Positions 18,889 through 26,150 of a DNA stretch of 40,341 nt are shown here, piece after piece (positions within the stretch are counted from its first letter, which is position 1; every line of letters begins with the position of its first letter). This DNA comes from Deltaproteobacteria bacterium. GTDB lineage: Bacteria; Desulfobacterota; Binatia; Binatales; Binataceae. Under the pieces are notes generated by a model. It was given only the letters and a program-made list of their open reading frames with translations. It made no database searches and was not told the DNA's origin. Position numbers and translations under genes: made by a program. Where the stretch lies: positions 1-40,341 of the forward strand of contig JAJYYI010000071.1 of the NCBI GenBank assembly GCA_021801125.1, read 5' to 3'.

Positions 18889-20547
18889 TTAGCGGCGTCG
18901 CCACCAGACCAGAGTGCCGACCAACGCCACGGTCAGCGGCAAGAGAACATCTACCACGGTGAAGATCGCCTTCATCTGGTAGTTGGTCAGCACGATTTCC
19001 GGCTCAGCGTAAGTCTCGGGCTTAAGCGAAGAAGTCGACTCGTCGCCCGCCAGCCAACGTACGGCAGCTACGGCGAGCACGCCGTTTGAAGCCGAGGCAA
19101 AGTAGGCGTTAGTGGCGAAATCGCTGTCGCCGATGACAACCAATCTGAATGGCGCGGACCCGGGCGCGGCGTCCGGCCATCGCCCGGAGGCTGCGACTCC
19201 AAGAATACGCGGGCCAGGCTTTTGTTTCCCGTCCAGATTCGCTGCCACATTGCCCGGCTTGCGTGCGGCCGCGCTGGGAGCATTTCCGTTTTGAACGACA
19301 TCCACGCCGGGCTCGGCGCGCAGGTAGCTGTCCTTCGTGCTCGAGAATAGCGGTCCAAGCGTGACTCCGGGCGGCGGCTGCAGGATGGCGATAGGCCGAA
19401 CCCCTGGGAAGAACGTGAGCGCCAGGTGTTCGGTGATCGGATGCGGAGGATAGTACGGGATAACGACTTTTTCCGGATCGGTCGAATAATGATCGGTCGG
19501 GTCGAGGACGGTAGCCGGCAAAAGCGTGATACCGATGCGCGCGAGCACTCCGGCGAAACCCGGCTCCAATGGGGAATCGGGGTCGTACATGAGCAGCAAG
19601 CGGCCGCCCCTGGCTAGGTAACTCGCCAGCAGACGGCTCTCCGGCGGCGTGTACGCTGCGCGCGGCCCGCCGTCGACGACCACTGAGCAACGCGGGTCGA
19701 CCTCGGTTGCTTTGGAGAGATCGATCTGATCGGGCTGGTAGCCCAAATTGGTCAGTGCTAGGTAGAAGCGGTCGAAACCGCTGTTTTTACCTTCAAGGAT
19801 ATCGCCTCCTCCCTGGACGTCATGCGCGCGCAGGCTCTCCGTGTGCGTATAGTAAAAGCGAATTCCGCCCGGTTCGAAAAACTCACCGTGTCCGACGACG
19901 AAGCATACGGTCTTCATTTGCTGCTTCAACGCCCGTACGACGGCGAAGGCCATTTGCGTGAGGTCGGTGGTGTTCTCGACGGTTGCGCGACGACCTTCGG
20001 CCTCGACGACCACGGTGTTGTAGAACCTTATGCCGTAGCGTCGCGCCAGCGCGGGCTCTGTGTCAGGATCGACCACGCGCAGGTGAAAGTGCTGGTTGGA
20101 GTGAGCCAGCGCCTGCAGGATGTCCTTGGCACGCAAGGCTTCGGGGTCGTCGTCGTGATAGAAATAGGTGAAGGCGATGTCGCGATCGAGTTGGCGCACC
20201 ACCGTCTGAGCCTGTTCGGGCGCGGTGTAGGTTCCTTCGCGCGTCAGGTCGAAGTGTACGTCGTGGGTGTATAGCGCCATGTTCGCAAGCAGAGTGAGCA
20301 CCACGGCGAAGACGACCAGGAAGCCATTGAGCGCGAAGCTCGCGCGCGGCCCCAGACGCATCTGAACCGGCATGCCAAGCCCGAGAACGAAGAGAAACGC
20401 CAGCCCCGCGGCCCAAGTTCCAAACAGAAGCAGGTTTTCGGTCTCGCGAGTCGTGGCCCAAAGTTTTGCGACCAGGGCGAAGCCCACAGCCGCCGCCAGG
20501 AGCCCCGCGGCGAACCAGACCAAGCCGCTGTTCGTCTTAGTTTTCAT
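18889..20547 (-). CDS. GldG-like auxiliary protein of an ABC-2 transporter
   Basis: 552 residues. Three N-terminal membrane segments (about 8-28, 38-58 and 70-92) are followed by a large periplasmic domain of the GldG type: REGTYTAPEQAQTVVRQLDRDIAFTYFY, the VVGHGE segment, VVDGGPRAAYTPPESRLLASYLARGGRLLLMYDPD, and VVIGDSDFATNAYF. A final membrane helix is at about 527-548. Proteins of this group (gliding motility-associated ABC transporter substrate-binding protein) always go with a GldA-type ATPase and GldF-type permease, both found directly upstream. The start is ATG at 20547, twelve bases after the permease stop. In Flavobacteria this complex is tied to gliding; in most other phyla it is of unknown function, so I do not claim motility here. 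Confidence 0.88.
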   Translation of the reverse strand: MKTKTNSGLVWFAAGLLAAAVGFALVAKLWATTRETENLLLFGTWAAGLAFLFVLGLGMPVQMRLGPRASFALNGFLVVFAVVLTLLANMALYTHDVHFDLTREGTYTAPEQAQTVVRQLDRDIAFTYFYHDDDPEALRAKDILQALAHSNQHFHLRVVDPDTEPALARRYGIRFYNTVVVEAEGRRATVENTTDLTQMAFAVVRALKQQMKTVCFVVGHGEFFEPGGIRFYYTHTESLRAHDVQGGGDILEGKNSGFDRFYLALTNLGYQPDQIDLSKATEVDPRCSVVVDGGPRAAYTPPESRLLASYLARGGRLLLMYDPDSPLEPGFAGVLARIGITLLPATVLDPTDHYSTDPEKVVIPYYPPHPITEHLALTFFPGVRPIAILQPPPGVTLGPLFSSTKDSYLRAEPGVDVVQNGNAPSAAARKPGNVAANLDGKQKPGPRILGVAASGRWPDAAPGSAPFRLVVIGDSDFATNAYFASASNGVLAVAAVRWLAGDESTSSLKPETYAEPEIVLTNYQMKAIFTVVDVLLPLTVALVGTLVWWRRR

Positions 20548-20559
20548 TGCAAGATTGAC

Positions 20560-21261
20560 TCAGCGGCGGCCAAGCGCCCGCACGGTAAGGAATATGCCCA
20601 GCAGCGTGATGCTCAGGTAATATCCGGCATCGGAAAGATACAGAGAGCCTGTGGCGAACGGGACGAAATGGGCGGAAAGTGAAAGGTTGGTTACCAGGGC
20701 GTCGTAAGGATCGGGCAGCAGGAAACCAAAGTCATCGATAGCCCACAACAATAGAAACAATCCCATCGACGCGAGCGCCGCGACGATCTGATTCGCCGTG
20801 AGGCTGGAGGCCAACATTCCCACCGCGCTCAGCGCGCACCCCAACAGAAACAGGCCGACGTATCCGCCGTAAATGGGACCCCAGTCCGGCTGGCCGAAGA
20901 GCGCGAGGACTACAGCGTAGCTCCCCGACAACGCCAGCATTATGACGATCAGACTCATCGCCGCGCAGAACTTGGCCAGCACGATTTGCACTTCACTGAC
21001 CGGAGACGTGAGCAGCAGTTCCATCGTGCCCAGCCGGCGCTCTTCCGCCAGCAACCGCATCGTGATTATCGGCACGGTCAACAAAAACAACACGTACATC
21101 TGAAAGAACAGATGAACCAGGCTCGGGCTTCTGTTGAGGAAGAGCGCTACGCTGAACGTGTAGCCCATGACCACGAGAAACATCGCCGCCAGCACATAGA
21201 CGATCTCCGAGGAAAAAAGCGCCCGTTCTTCTTTTAGCAGCAGAAGCTTGAATCCTCTCAT
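20560..21261 (-). CDS. ABC-2 type permease, GldF-like
   Basis: 233 residues with six predicted membrane segments. LLLKEERALFSS near the N-terminus and LLAEERRLGTMELLLTSPVSEVQIVLAKF at about 68-96 are the hallmark coupling region of ABC-2 permeases with GldF. The ATG overlaps the ATPase stop codon by four bases (ATGA), a clear sign of co-translation. With the ATPase it would form the membrane core of the complex. The substrate is unknown. Confidence 0.9.
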   Translation of the reverse strand: MRGFKLLLLKEERALFSSEIVYVLAAMFLVVMGYTFSVALFLNRSPSLVHLFFQMYVLFLLTVPIITMRLLAEERRLGTMELLLTSPVSEVQIVLAKFCAAMSLIVIMLALSGSYAVVLALFGQPDWGPIYGGYVGLFLLGCALSAVGMLASSLTANQIVAALASMGLFLLLWAIDDFGFLLPDPYDALVTNLSLSAHFVPFATGSLYLSDAGYYLSITLLGIFLTVRALGRR

Positions 21262-22253
21262 GGCGACGCCTCGTTGCGCGATCTGAGCAACCCCAGAAAA
21301 ACCTCCTCGAGGTCGCTGGACACGTCAGTCAGCTCCATCAACGCAAAGCCTCGGCTCGTCACAGCGCTGGCAAGTCGCGCGGTAAGGCTCTCTGCCGACC
21401 GCTCACCTTCCACCATGAAGCTTGCGCAACCATCGATGCCGTCCGCTTGGTACTGGACGGCGCGAACACCGTCGACGCGCGCCAGCGCCTCGCGCACCTG
21501 TTCGGGCGAACCGGCCACGCGCATACGGACGTGGCGAGGAAGGTCGTTTTGCTCAGCCAAAACGTGAGTGGCCAGCAGCCTGCCATCGAGCAAGATCATC
21601 ACGCGATCCGCCATTTTCTGCATCTCGGCGAGAATATGGGTTGCGATCAGCACCGTCTTAACGCCGGCAAATGACCGCACCAGCTCGCGCGTCGAGATAA
21701 TTTGCTGCGGGTCGAGCCCGTTGGTCGGCTCGTCCATGACCAGTACGCGCGGGTCGCTGACTAGCGCCTGAGCCACGGCAACTCGTTGCCGGTACCCGCG
21801 TGAAAGCTTGCCGATGAGGACCCTCAGGACGCGGCTCACGTCGAGCCGCTGAGCGACGTCGTCGACGGCGCGCGCCGCCGCGGCTGCCGTCAGCCCTTTA
21901 AGCTGCGCCATGAAGCTCAAAAACTCGCCCACACGCATGTTGTTGTAGAGCGGAATGTCCTCCGGGACGTAGCCGATCTGGGCACGCAGTCCGGCCGGGT
22001 CTTCGATCGCGTCGATACCGCCAACTAGGGCCGTCCCGCTGCTGGGCCGCAGGTAGCCCGTAAGTATCCGCAGCGTCGTGGTTTTACCCGAGCCGTTAGG
22101 CCCGAGCAGGCCAACCACTTCCCCCGGCGCTATCGAAAACGACAGACCCTTCAGCGCCTGGCGAGGGCCGTACCATTTAGTCAGGTTTTCGACGAAGATC
22201 GCCGAAGAAGTGCGTTCCGATGGGTTGAATCGATGCGCGCTTTGGGCGTCCAT
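21258..22253 (-). CDS. ABC transporter ATP-binding protein, GldA-like
   Basis: 331 residues. Walker A is GPNGSGKTTTL at about 54-64; the signature is LSRGYRQRVAVAQAL at about 149-163, with the GYRQR form typical of GldA and other ABC-2 ATPases; Walker B is VLVMDEPTNGLDP at about 170-182; and ATHILAEM carries the switch histidine. A C-terminal regulatory domain of roughly 100 residues follows (RVAGSPEQVREALARVDGV). It is the first gene of a tight minus-strand run: permease with four-base overlap, then GldG-like and DUF4340. A perfect 16-base hairpin lies 75 bases upstream of its start, at 22328-22364. Confidence 0.93.
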   Translation of the reverse strand: MDAQSAHRFNPSERTSSAIFVENLTKWYGPRQALKGLSFSIAPGEVVGLLGPNGSGKTTTLRILTGYLRPSSGTALVGGIDAIEDPAGLRAQIGYVPEDIPLYNNMRVGEFLSFMAQLKGLTAAAAARAVDDVAQRLDVSRVLRVLIGKLSRGYRQRVAVAQALVSDPRVLVMDEPTNGLDPQQIISTRELVRSFAGVKTVLIATHILAEMQKMADRVMILLDGRLLATHVLAEQNDLPRHVRMRVAGSPEQVREALARVDGVRAVQYQADGIDGCASFMVEGERSAESLTARLASAVTSRGFALMELTDVSSDLEEVFLGLLRSRNEASP

Positions 22254-22327
22254 TGTTGCAGCCGTCCCGTGGCCAGCGACATCCGCCCTTGCGCTCTTCC
22301 AGGTACGCTAGCGAACACCGCGCTTAA

Positions 22328-22364
22328 GCAAGTGGCTTCGCCGATCACCGGCGAAGCCACTTGC
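22328..22364. terminator. Perfect 16-base-pair inverted repeat between the lactonase and GldA-like genes
   Basis: GCAAGTGGCTTCGCCG and CGGCGAAGCCACTTGC are perfect inverted arms with a five-base loop (ATCAC). The hairpin lies 79 bases beyond the end of the lactonase-like gene and 75 bases before the GldA-like start, both on the minus strand. It would be a very stable RNA hairpin, but no U-run follows on the minus transcript (only a UUAAG). A rho-independent-like terminator, an mRNA-end protecting structure, or an interspersed palindromic repeat are all possible. Confidence 0.7.
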
Positions 22365-22442
22365 CGCAAGCCTGCTGCATTCTAGGCTGGCCCCAAACGC
22401 GGAATCGCGGCGGCGCAGGGCCTAGGACCTAAGCAGCCCCTT

Positions 22443-23348
22443 CTAGTCGTAATACTCCGGCGCGTGTTTATGTGCCTTGAAGGTGTCGGGATCGTGGGCG
22501 AAAATCACGTCGCCTTTTTCGGAATCGCGAACGCGCTTAATCCAAGCGTATCCTTCGAGCATATCGCTCGGGCTGTAAACCAAGCCGATACTGGGAAGAA
22601 TGTCCTTGTCGAGGTTTTCCTTCAGGTAGCAGGCGTCGCTGGTCAGCACAACGGTGCCGGTGTGCGGCAGGCGCACGACCAGCATCTCGCTGCCCGGGGT
22701 GTGCCCCACCGCGCGGTGGACGTAAACGCTGCCGTCGCCGAACAGATCAAGGTCGCCGTTCAACTGAATGACCTTCTGCGCGTTCGGAAGCGAAGCGCCG
22801 ATTGGCGCACGCAACATCGCAAAGTCGCTAGCGATATACGACGACGCAGCACCTGGAGGCGGCCAGAAAGCGGCCCGTATCTCATCTGTCTGGAAGACAA
22901 CCGTGGCCTTCGGGAACAGCCCGACGTTGCCGGCGTGGTCGAGGTGCATATGACCAAGCACCACGTAATTTATGTCCGAGGTCGTCATGCCAATCTTCTG
23001 CAGTTGCGCCTTAATCGCCAAGTCCGGCTTTTGGTCAGGGTGATAGACGTTGAACAAGACGCCCCAATAATTCGGGTCTTTGATAATCTTGTCATTGACC
23101 CCGGTGTCAAACATGACGTTGCCTTTTGGGTGCTTGATCACGAAGAACGCCACGGGAATCGTGATGGGCTCGCTTCCCGCTCCGGTTTGCAGAGCCGCCT
23201 TGGGGAACGGCCCAAGGTAATGCGAGGTAAACACATACAATCGCATGCCCTCGGGTGAGCCCGCTAGAGCCGTTGAGCCGAGCACCGCGGCCAACAGCAC
23301 GCCGGCCGCGCCGCCCAACAGCCATCGTCGAAAACCAATCCCACCCAT
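22443..23348 (-). CDS. Exported N-acyl homoserine lactonase-like metallo-beta-lactamase-fold protein
   Basis: 301 residues. The N-terminus has a signal peptide (hydrophobic 9-28, cut probably near STALAG). The metal site is HMHLDH at 133-138 (HxHxDH). VVLTSDACYLKEN, with the bridging Asp, and VGHTPGSEMLV, with the next histidine, follow in order, and IFAHDPD lies near the end. This is the pattern of the AiiA-like lactonase family: two metal ions open the lactone ring of acyl-homoserine lactones. AiiA-type enzymes are usually cytoplasmic; the signal peptide points to the periplasm. Other MBL-fold hydrolases of the same family are possible. The gene is monocistronic by position. Confidence 0.85.
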   Translation of the reverse strand: MGGIGFRRWLLGGAAGVLLAAVLGSTALAGSPEGMRLYVFTSHYLGPFPKAALQTGAGSEPITIPVAFFVIKHPKGNVMFDTGVNDKIIKDPNYWGVLFNVYHPDQKPDLAIKAQLQKIGMTTSDINYVVLGHMHLDHAGNVGLFPKATVVFQTDEIRAAFWPPPGAASSYIASDFAMLRAPIGASLPNAQKVIQLNGDLDLFGDGSVYVHRAVGHTPGSEMLVVRLPHTGTVVLTSDACYLKENLDKDILPSIGLVYSPSDMLEGYAWIKRVRDSEKGDVIFAHDPDTFKAHKHAPEYYD

Positions 23349-23602
23349 AAAACTTATTCCCCCTTTGCCCCTGAGCTAACCGCGGAGCAAGCTTTACATG
23401 AAGACTGCCGGCCCGCCCGATTCGCGAATCCCTTCAGCAAAGAGTTCCGGGCGGTCCAACACAGAAGACGTGTAGCGAAATAATCTCGCCTTTGCAAGCC
23501 TTTACACAGCCCGGCCGCGTAAATTGCGCTCGCACCTACCACCTTGAGTCACATCAGTGCTCGCTCAGCGCGCGAAACCGTGGTGCGAGAACGCGCGCCG
23601 CC

Positions 23603-24013
23603 ATGCAATATAATGTTCCCTCGATGCGGATTAAGATCCCCACGACGAAGCACCGCGAAGTCTTGGACATCACTGAGCGCCTGAACGATCTGGCGCGGGC
23701 GCAGAATTTTTGCGAAGGGCTATGCCATCTATTTATTCTCCATACTACAGCGGCCGTGACCACGGCCGACTTGGATCCGGGGACCGACCTCGACATGATT
23801 GACGCGTTCACGGGGATGATTCCCCACCGTCGTTATCGCCATCCGCATAACCCCGCGCATGTGGGTGATCATATTCTCTCTTCACTGATTGGCACCTCGC
23901 TCACGGTACCGATCGTGAATGGCCGCCTGCTGCTCGGCGCCTGGCAGCGCGTGGTGCTGATCGAACTCGCCGGGCCGCGCGAGCGCGAGATGGAAGTCCG
24001 GTTCGCTTCCTAG
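23603..24013 (+). CDS. YjbQ-family (UPF0047) protein, secondary thiamine-phosphate synthase type
   Basis: 136 residues from the ATG at 23603 (129 if the second ATG at 23624 is used). The family core is intact: LCHLFILHTTAAVTTADLDPG, then YRHPHNPAHVGDHILSSLIGTSLTVPI, LLLGAWQRVVLIELAGPRERE. The conserved His and Glu residues of the trimeric fold are present. An E. coli homologue complements thiamine-phosphate synthase weakly, and the true role is open. The reading frame is also open to 23492, but the extra N-terminus has no family match. No thi gene lies nearby. Confidence 0.85.
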   Translation: MQYNVPSMRIKIPTTKHREVLDITERLNDLARAQNFCEGLCHLFILHTTAAVTTADLDPGTDLDMIDAFTGMIPHRRYRHPHNPAHVGDHILSSLIGTSLTVPIVNGRLLLGAWQRVVLIELAGPREREMEVRFAS

Positions 24014-24126
24014 CGATCCCTTCGAGCAGCGATGCGTCAGAGACGCGAAAAAGACCGGCGCGAAGGATAAAAAATCCGTCCGATGGAACGCCGCCAATAG
24101 AGCCTCGGCGAAGGCGCATTTAGGGC

Positions 24127-24160
24127 TTGACGCGCGAGTCGCTTTTGCTACTCTATAAAT
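24127..24160 (+). promoter_or_regulatory. Candidate promoter elements before the Fur-like box
   Basis: TTGACG at 24127-24132 resembles a -35 element (5 of 6), and TATAAA at 24154-24159 resembles a -10 element (5 of 6). Their spacing is 21 bases, too long for a standard sigma-70 promoter; the alternative -10 TACTCT at 24149 has 16-base spacing but a poor match. The Fur-like box begins one base after the TATAAAT run. Confidence 0.35.
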
Positions 24161-24179
24161 GAGAGTGATTATCACTTTC
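24161..24179. promoter_or_regulatory. Fur-box-like operator
   Basis: GAGAGTGATTATCACTTTC matches the complement form of the E. coli Fur consensus at 15 of 19 positions, and its core AGTGATTATCACT (24164-24176) is a palindrome with a single central base. It starts one base after the TATAAAT at 24154-24160, a place where repressor binding would block RNA polymerase. This suggests iron-dependent control of the transcript containing the small ORF at 24323. Confidence 0.6.
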
Positions 24180-24322
24180 TGCAAGTGCGGAACGGGCCCT
24201 TTCCTGCGAGGGAGCGGAAACGATAGTGTGACGGATTTTGGGCGCCAGCGAACGGGCTGAGTTGCTCTCGCGGATCGGACCGTGGACCAGGTGGGGCAAC
24301 CCACGCGGAGTGGGGTCACAGG

Positions 24323-24649
24323 ATGCGCAGGTTTAGCGATAAACTGGAGAATCAGAGCGAGCGTATCGGCGAGATGTGTCTTGGCGTGTTGGACGGCGAG
24401 ACGCAGGACGAAAAATTCGAAGTCGTCCTGCGCCGCCAAGAGCAGCGTCCGCCGAGTATAGAACTTCGCCTTGTTCGCTGGGGTGAGGGTGTGGGCTGGT
24501 ACGTGCAGCGCACTACGCCGCTACCCGCCGACCTCTGCGGCTTACGCGGTTTGCTTCGCCGCGCGCAGCGCATCCACGCGAGTGAAAGTCCACAGGCCCG
24601 CCCGCAGGCGAACGCCCGCGGGCGGGTTATCGCCCTGCCGCGTCCGTGA
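24323..24649 (+). CDS. Small protein of unknown function, possibly iron-regulated
   Basis: 108 residues, hydrophilic, with no membrane segment and no domain I can name. The core at about 28-85 (FEVVLRRQEQ, then IELRLVRWGEGVGWYVQRT, LRGLLRRAQRIH) has the alternating pattern of a compact beta-strand plus helix protein and is rich in charged residues and Trp. The last 16 residues are Pro/Arg/Ala-rich and their DNA forms a hairpin. GC content and codon use resemble the neighbouring genes, and the Fur-box-like site lies 144 bases upstream. It could be a DNA- or metal-handling protein; that is guesswork. Reality is supported mainly by the protein-like core. Confidence 0.5.
   Translation: MRRFSDKLENQSERIGEMCLGVLDGETQDEKFEVVLRRQEQRPPSIELRLVRWGEGVGWYVQRTTPLPADLCGLRGLLRRAQRIHASESPQARPQANARGRVIALPRP
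24597..24626 (+). terminator. Hairpin inside the 3' end of the small ORF
   Basis: CCCGCCCGC and GCGGGCGGG pair perfectly over nine bases, and the intervening sequence adds an inner GGC/GCC pairing with a GAAC loop. It lies 21 bases before the stop codon of the small ORF. No U-run follows, so intrinsic termination is uncertain, but the structure is strong. The convergent ferritin-like gene ends 22 bases after the ORF. Confidence 0.45.
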
Positions 24650-24670
24650 GCGGGTAAAAGCCGGGGCGAC

Positions 24671-25126
24671 TCAGGCCTGCTTTTGCTTGAGCTCTTTCAC
24701 CGGCACGCTGAACGTCTTGGTGCCGAGCAGGCGTTCGAACTCGTCAATCTGCATGAACTCGTCGTAGGCCATCTCTTCCAGAAAGAAACGCAACGGTGGG
24801 TTGTCTTCTGCCGTTTTGAGGGCCTCGACGTAGGTGTTATAGGCCGTTCTCTCTAGTTCAATACCGCAGCGGAGCATTTCGTTCAGATCGGTCGTCTGCT
24901 TTATCGGTCCCGGCTCGACAGTCGGAACGGAACCGAGCAGTACGATCCATCTGCCGACCTTGCCGGCGTGAGTCAGGCACTCCTGGCTAAGCTTCTTGAA
25001 AAGCTCCTCGTAAAGCTCCCGGTTGAGGCCCTGCACGAGCTGAGCGTTTTGCAGGTACTGTATTATGCCCGCGTACTCCGCGCTCAGCGCGCGATTGAGC
25101 ACTTTTACGATAGCCTCGTGTTTCAT
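24671..25126 (-). CDS. Bacterioferritin-like (ferritin-like domain) protein with altered metal ligands
   Basis: 151 residues, a four-helix bundle. The ATG at 25126 follows AGGGAGGT at seven bases; the frame extends to 25183 but that adds no conserved sequence. Aligned by eye to E. coli Bfr, the ferroxidase ligands are Glu17 (SAEYAGIIQY), His53 (ECLTHAGK), Glu90 (GIELERTAY) and Glu123 (DEFMQI). The other two positions are changed: Glu51 of Bfr falls on Cys50, with Glu49 one residue away, and His130 falls on Gln126. The Bfr heme methionine (Met52) seems absent (Leu51). It converges with the small ORF downstream; the Fur-like box is about 1 kb from its start and does not read into it. Iron storage is possible but a non-canonical role is likely. 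Confidence 0.85.
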   Translation of the reverse strand: MKHEAIVKVLNRALSAEYAGIIQYLQNAQLVQGLNRELYEELFKKLSQECLTHAGKVGRWIVLLGSVPTVEPGPIKQTTDLNEMLRCGIELERTAYNTYVEALKTAEDNPPLRFFLEEMAYDEFMQIDEFERLLGTKTFSVPVKELKQKQA

Positions 25127-25359
25127 TCGAATACCTCCCTGCGCGGCGACGAAGCGGTCTAGGATTAATCGCAAGTTTATCACAACGGCCGCGTCGGCGA
25201 CACGACGACTGGCGCGGCTTGCTCGACTGTGCCTTGCCGCATTGAGCGCTGTGCTCCATCCCGCGCGGTCGCGCGCGCCGCGCGCGCTGCCTTGCGTCTC
25301 GTCGTGTTTGTGGCTGGCGCCTGTGCAACAATGGAGCAGGACGCGGAGCGGGGTTGGAA

Positions 25360-26091
25360 ATGGATCCCAGAGGCAAGGTCGCGTTGCTCACGGGCGGCGC
25401 CAGGATTGGGCAGGCCGTGGCGCGCGCGCTTGCGGCGCGCGGTTGCGCGCTTGCGCTGACCTATCGTCGCTCGCGCGAGGCGGCTGAGAGCACAGTGGCC
25501 ATGGTGCGAGCGGCGGGCGTGGCCGCGATTTCGCTGCATGCGGACGCGAGCGATAACGAACAGGCGGCTGCCGCGGTCAAGGAAACGGTCGGCTCGCTGG
25601 GGCGGCTCGACATTTTGATCAATATGGCCTCGATTTACGAGCGCAACCCGGAGCCGAGCGCGGACGATTGGTCGCGCGCGCTCGACGCCAATGCCAAGAG
25701 CGCGTTTGTGTTCGCGATCCACGCAGCGCCGTTGATGAAAGCCGCCGGAGCGGGTCGAATCGTTAATATCGCCGACTGGCTGCCGATAAGCGGACGGCCG
25801 CGCTACAAGGGTTATCTCCCCTACTATACGTCCAAGGCCGCGGTCGCCGCGTTGACCGAGAGCCTCGCGCTTGAGTTGGCCCCGCAAGTGCTCGTAAATG
25901 CGATCGCGCCAGGGCCGATCCGACCTCCGGCTGATTTCACGCCCGAGGAGAGCGCGCGCGTGATAAGCGCCACGCCGCTCGGCCGTTGGGGCGGGGCAGA
26001 GGAAATCGCCAAAGCGGTCCTTTTCCTTATCGAGACTGAATTCGTAACCGGCGAGTGCATCCGCGTTGACGGCGGGCGCCATCTCTACTGA
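25360..26091 (+). CDS. SDR oxidoreductase resembling pteridine reductase
   Basis: 243 residues. N-terminal motif TGGARIGQ (11-18) binds the dinucleotide; it has one residue fewer between TG and IG than the usual TGxxRRIG. After DILINMAS at 84-91 comes Asp139 (NIADWLPISG) where most SDRs have the catalytic Ser, then YYTSK with Tyr155/Lys159. Asp in that place with Tyr-x-x-x-Lys is the hallmark of pteridine reductases (PTR1, FolM), where it helps protonate the pterin. The ELAPQVLVNAIAPGPI segment and the C-terminal VTGECIRVDGG fit. It probably reduces dihydropterin or folate, using NADPH. The frame can start at TTG 25354; ATG 25360 is favoured. The 240-base upstream region is shared with the ferritin-like gene, which runs the other way. 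Confidence 0.85.
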   Translation: MDPRGKVALLTGGARIGQAVARALAARGCALALTYRRSREAAESTVAMVRAAGVAAISLHADASDNEQAAAAVKETVGSLGRLDILINMASIYERNPEPSADDWSRALDANAKSAFVFAIHAAPLMKAAGAGRIVNIADWLPISGRPRYKGYLPYYTSKAAVAALTESLALELAPQVLVNAIAPGPIRPPADFTPEESARVISATPLGRWGGAEEIAKAVLFLIETEFVTGECIRVDGGRHLY

Positions 26092-26150
26092 CGCCAGAGC
26101 GAACCGAAGCGTCTGGTTTATGCGCGCTCGCGCAGCCGACGAACCTGGTT

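Larger units (their letters stand above)
24014..24322. other. Intergenic region with a Fur-box-like site and no clear gene
   Basis: The 309 bases before the small ORF at 24323 hold an inverted repeat (GCGTC/GACGC, 24034-24046), a promoter-like TTGACG with TATAAA, and a strong Fur-box-like palindrome. A 33-codon ORF begins at 24159 inside the palindrome region, but I do not call it. The leader from the palindrome to the ATG is about 140 bases. Confidence 0.5.

Noticed and set aside
22464-23258. Plus-strand ORF of 264 codons
   Set aside because: Antisense to the lactonase gene, whose metal motif and signal peptide are unambiguous.
24159-24260. 33-codon ORF starting inside the Fur-like box
   Set aside because: No ribosome site; translation through the operator is unlikely, and composition does not look like a protein.
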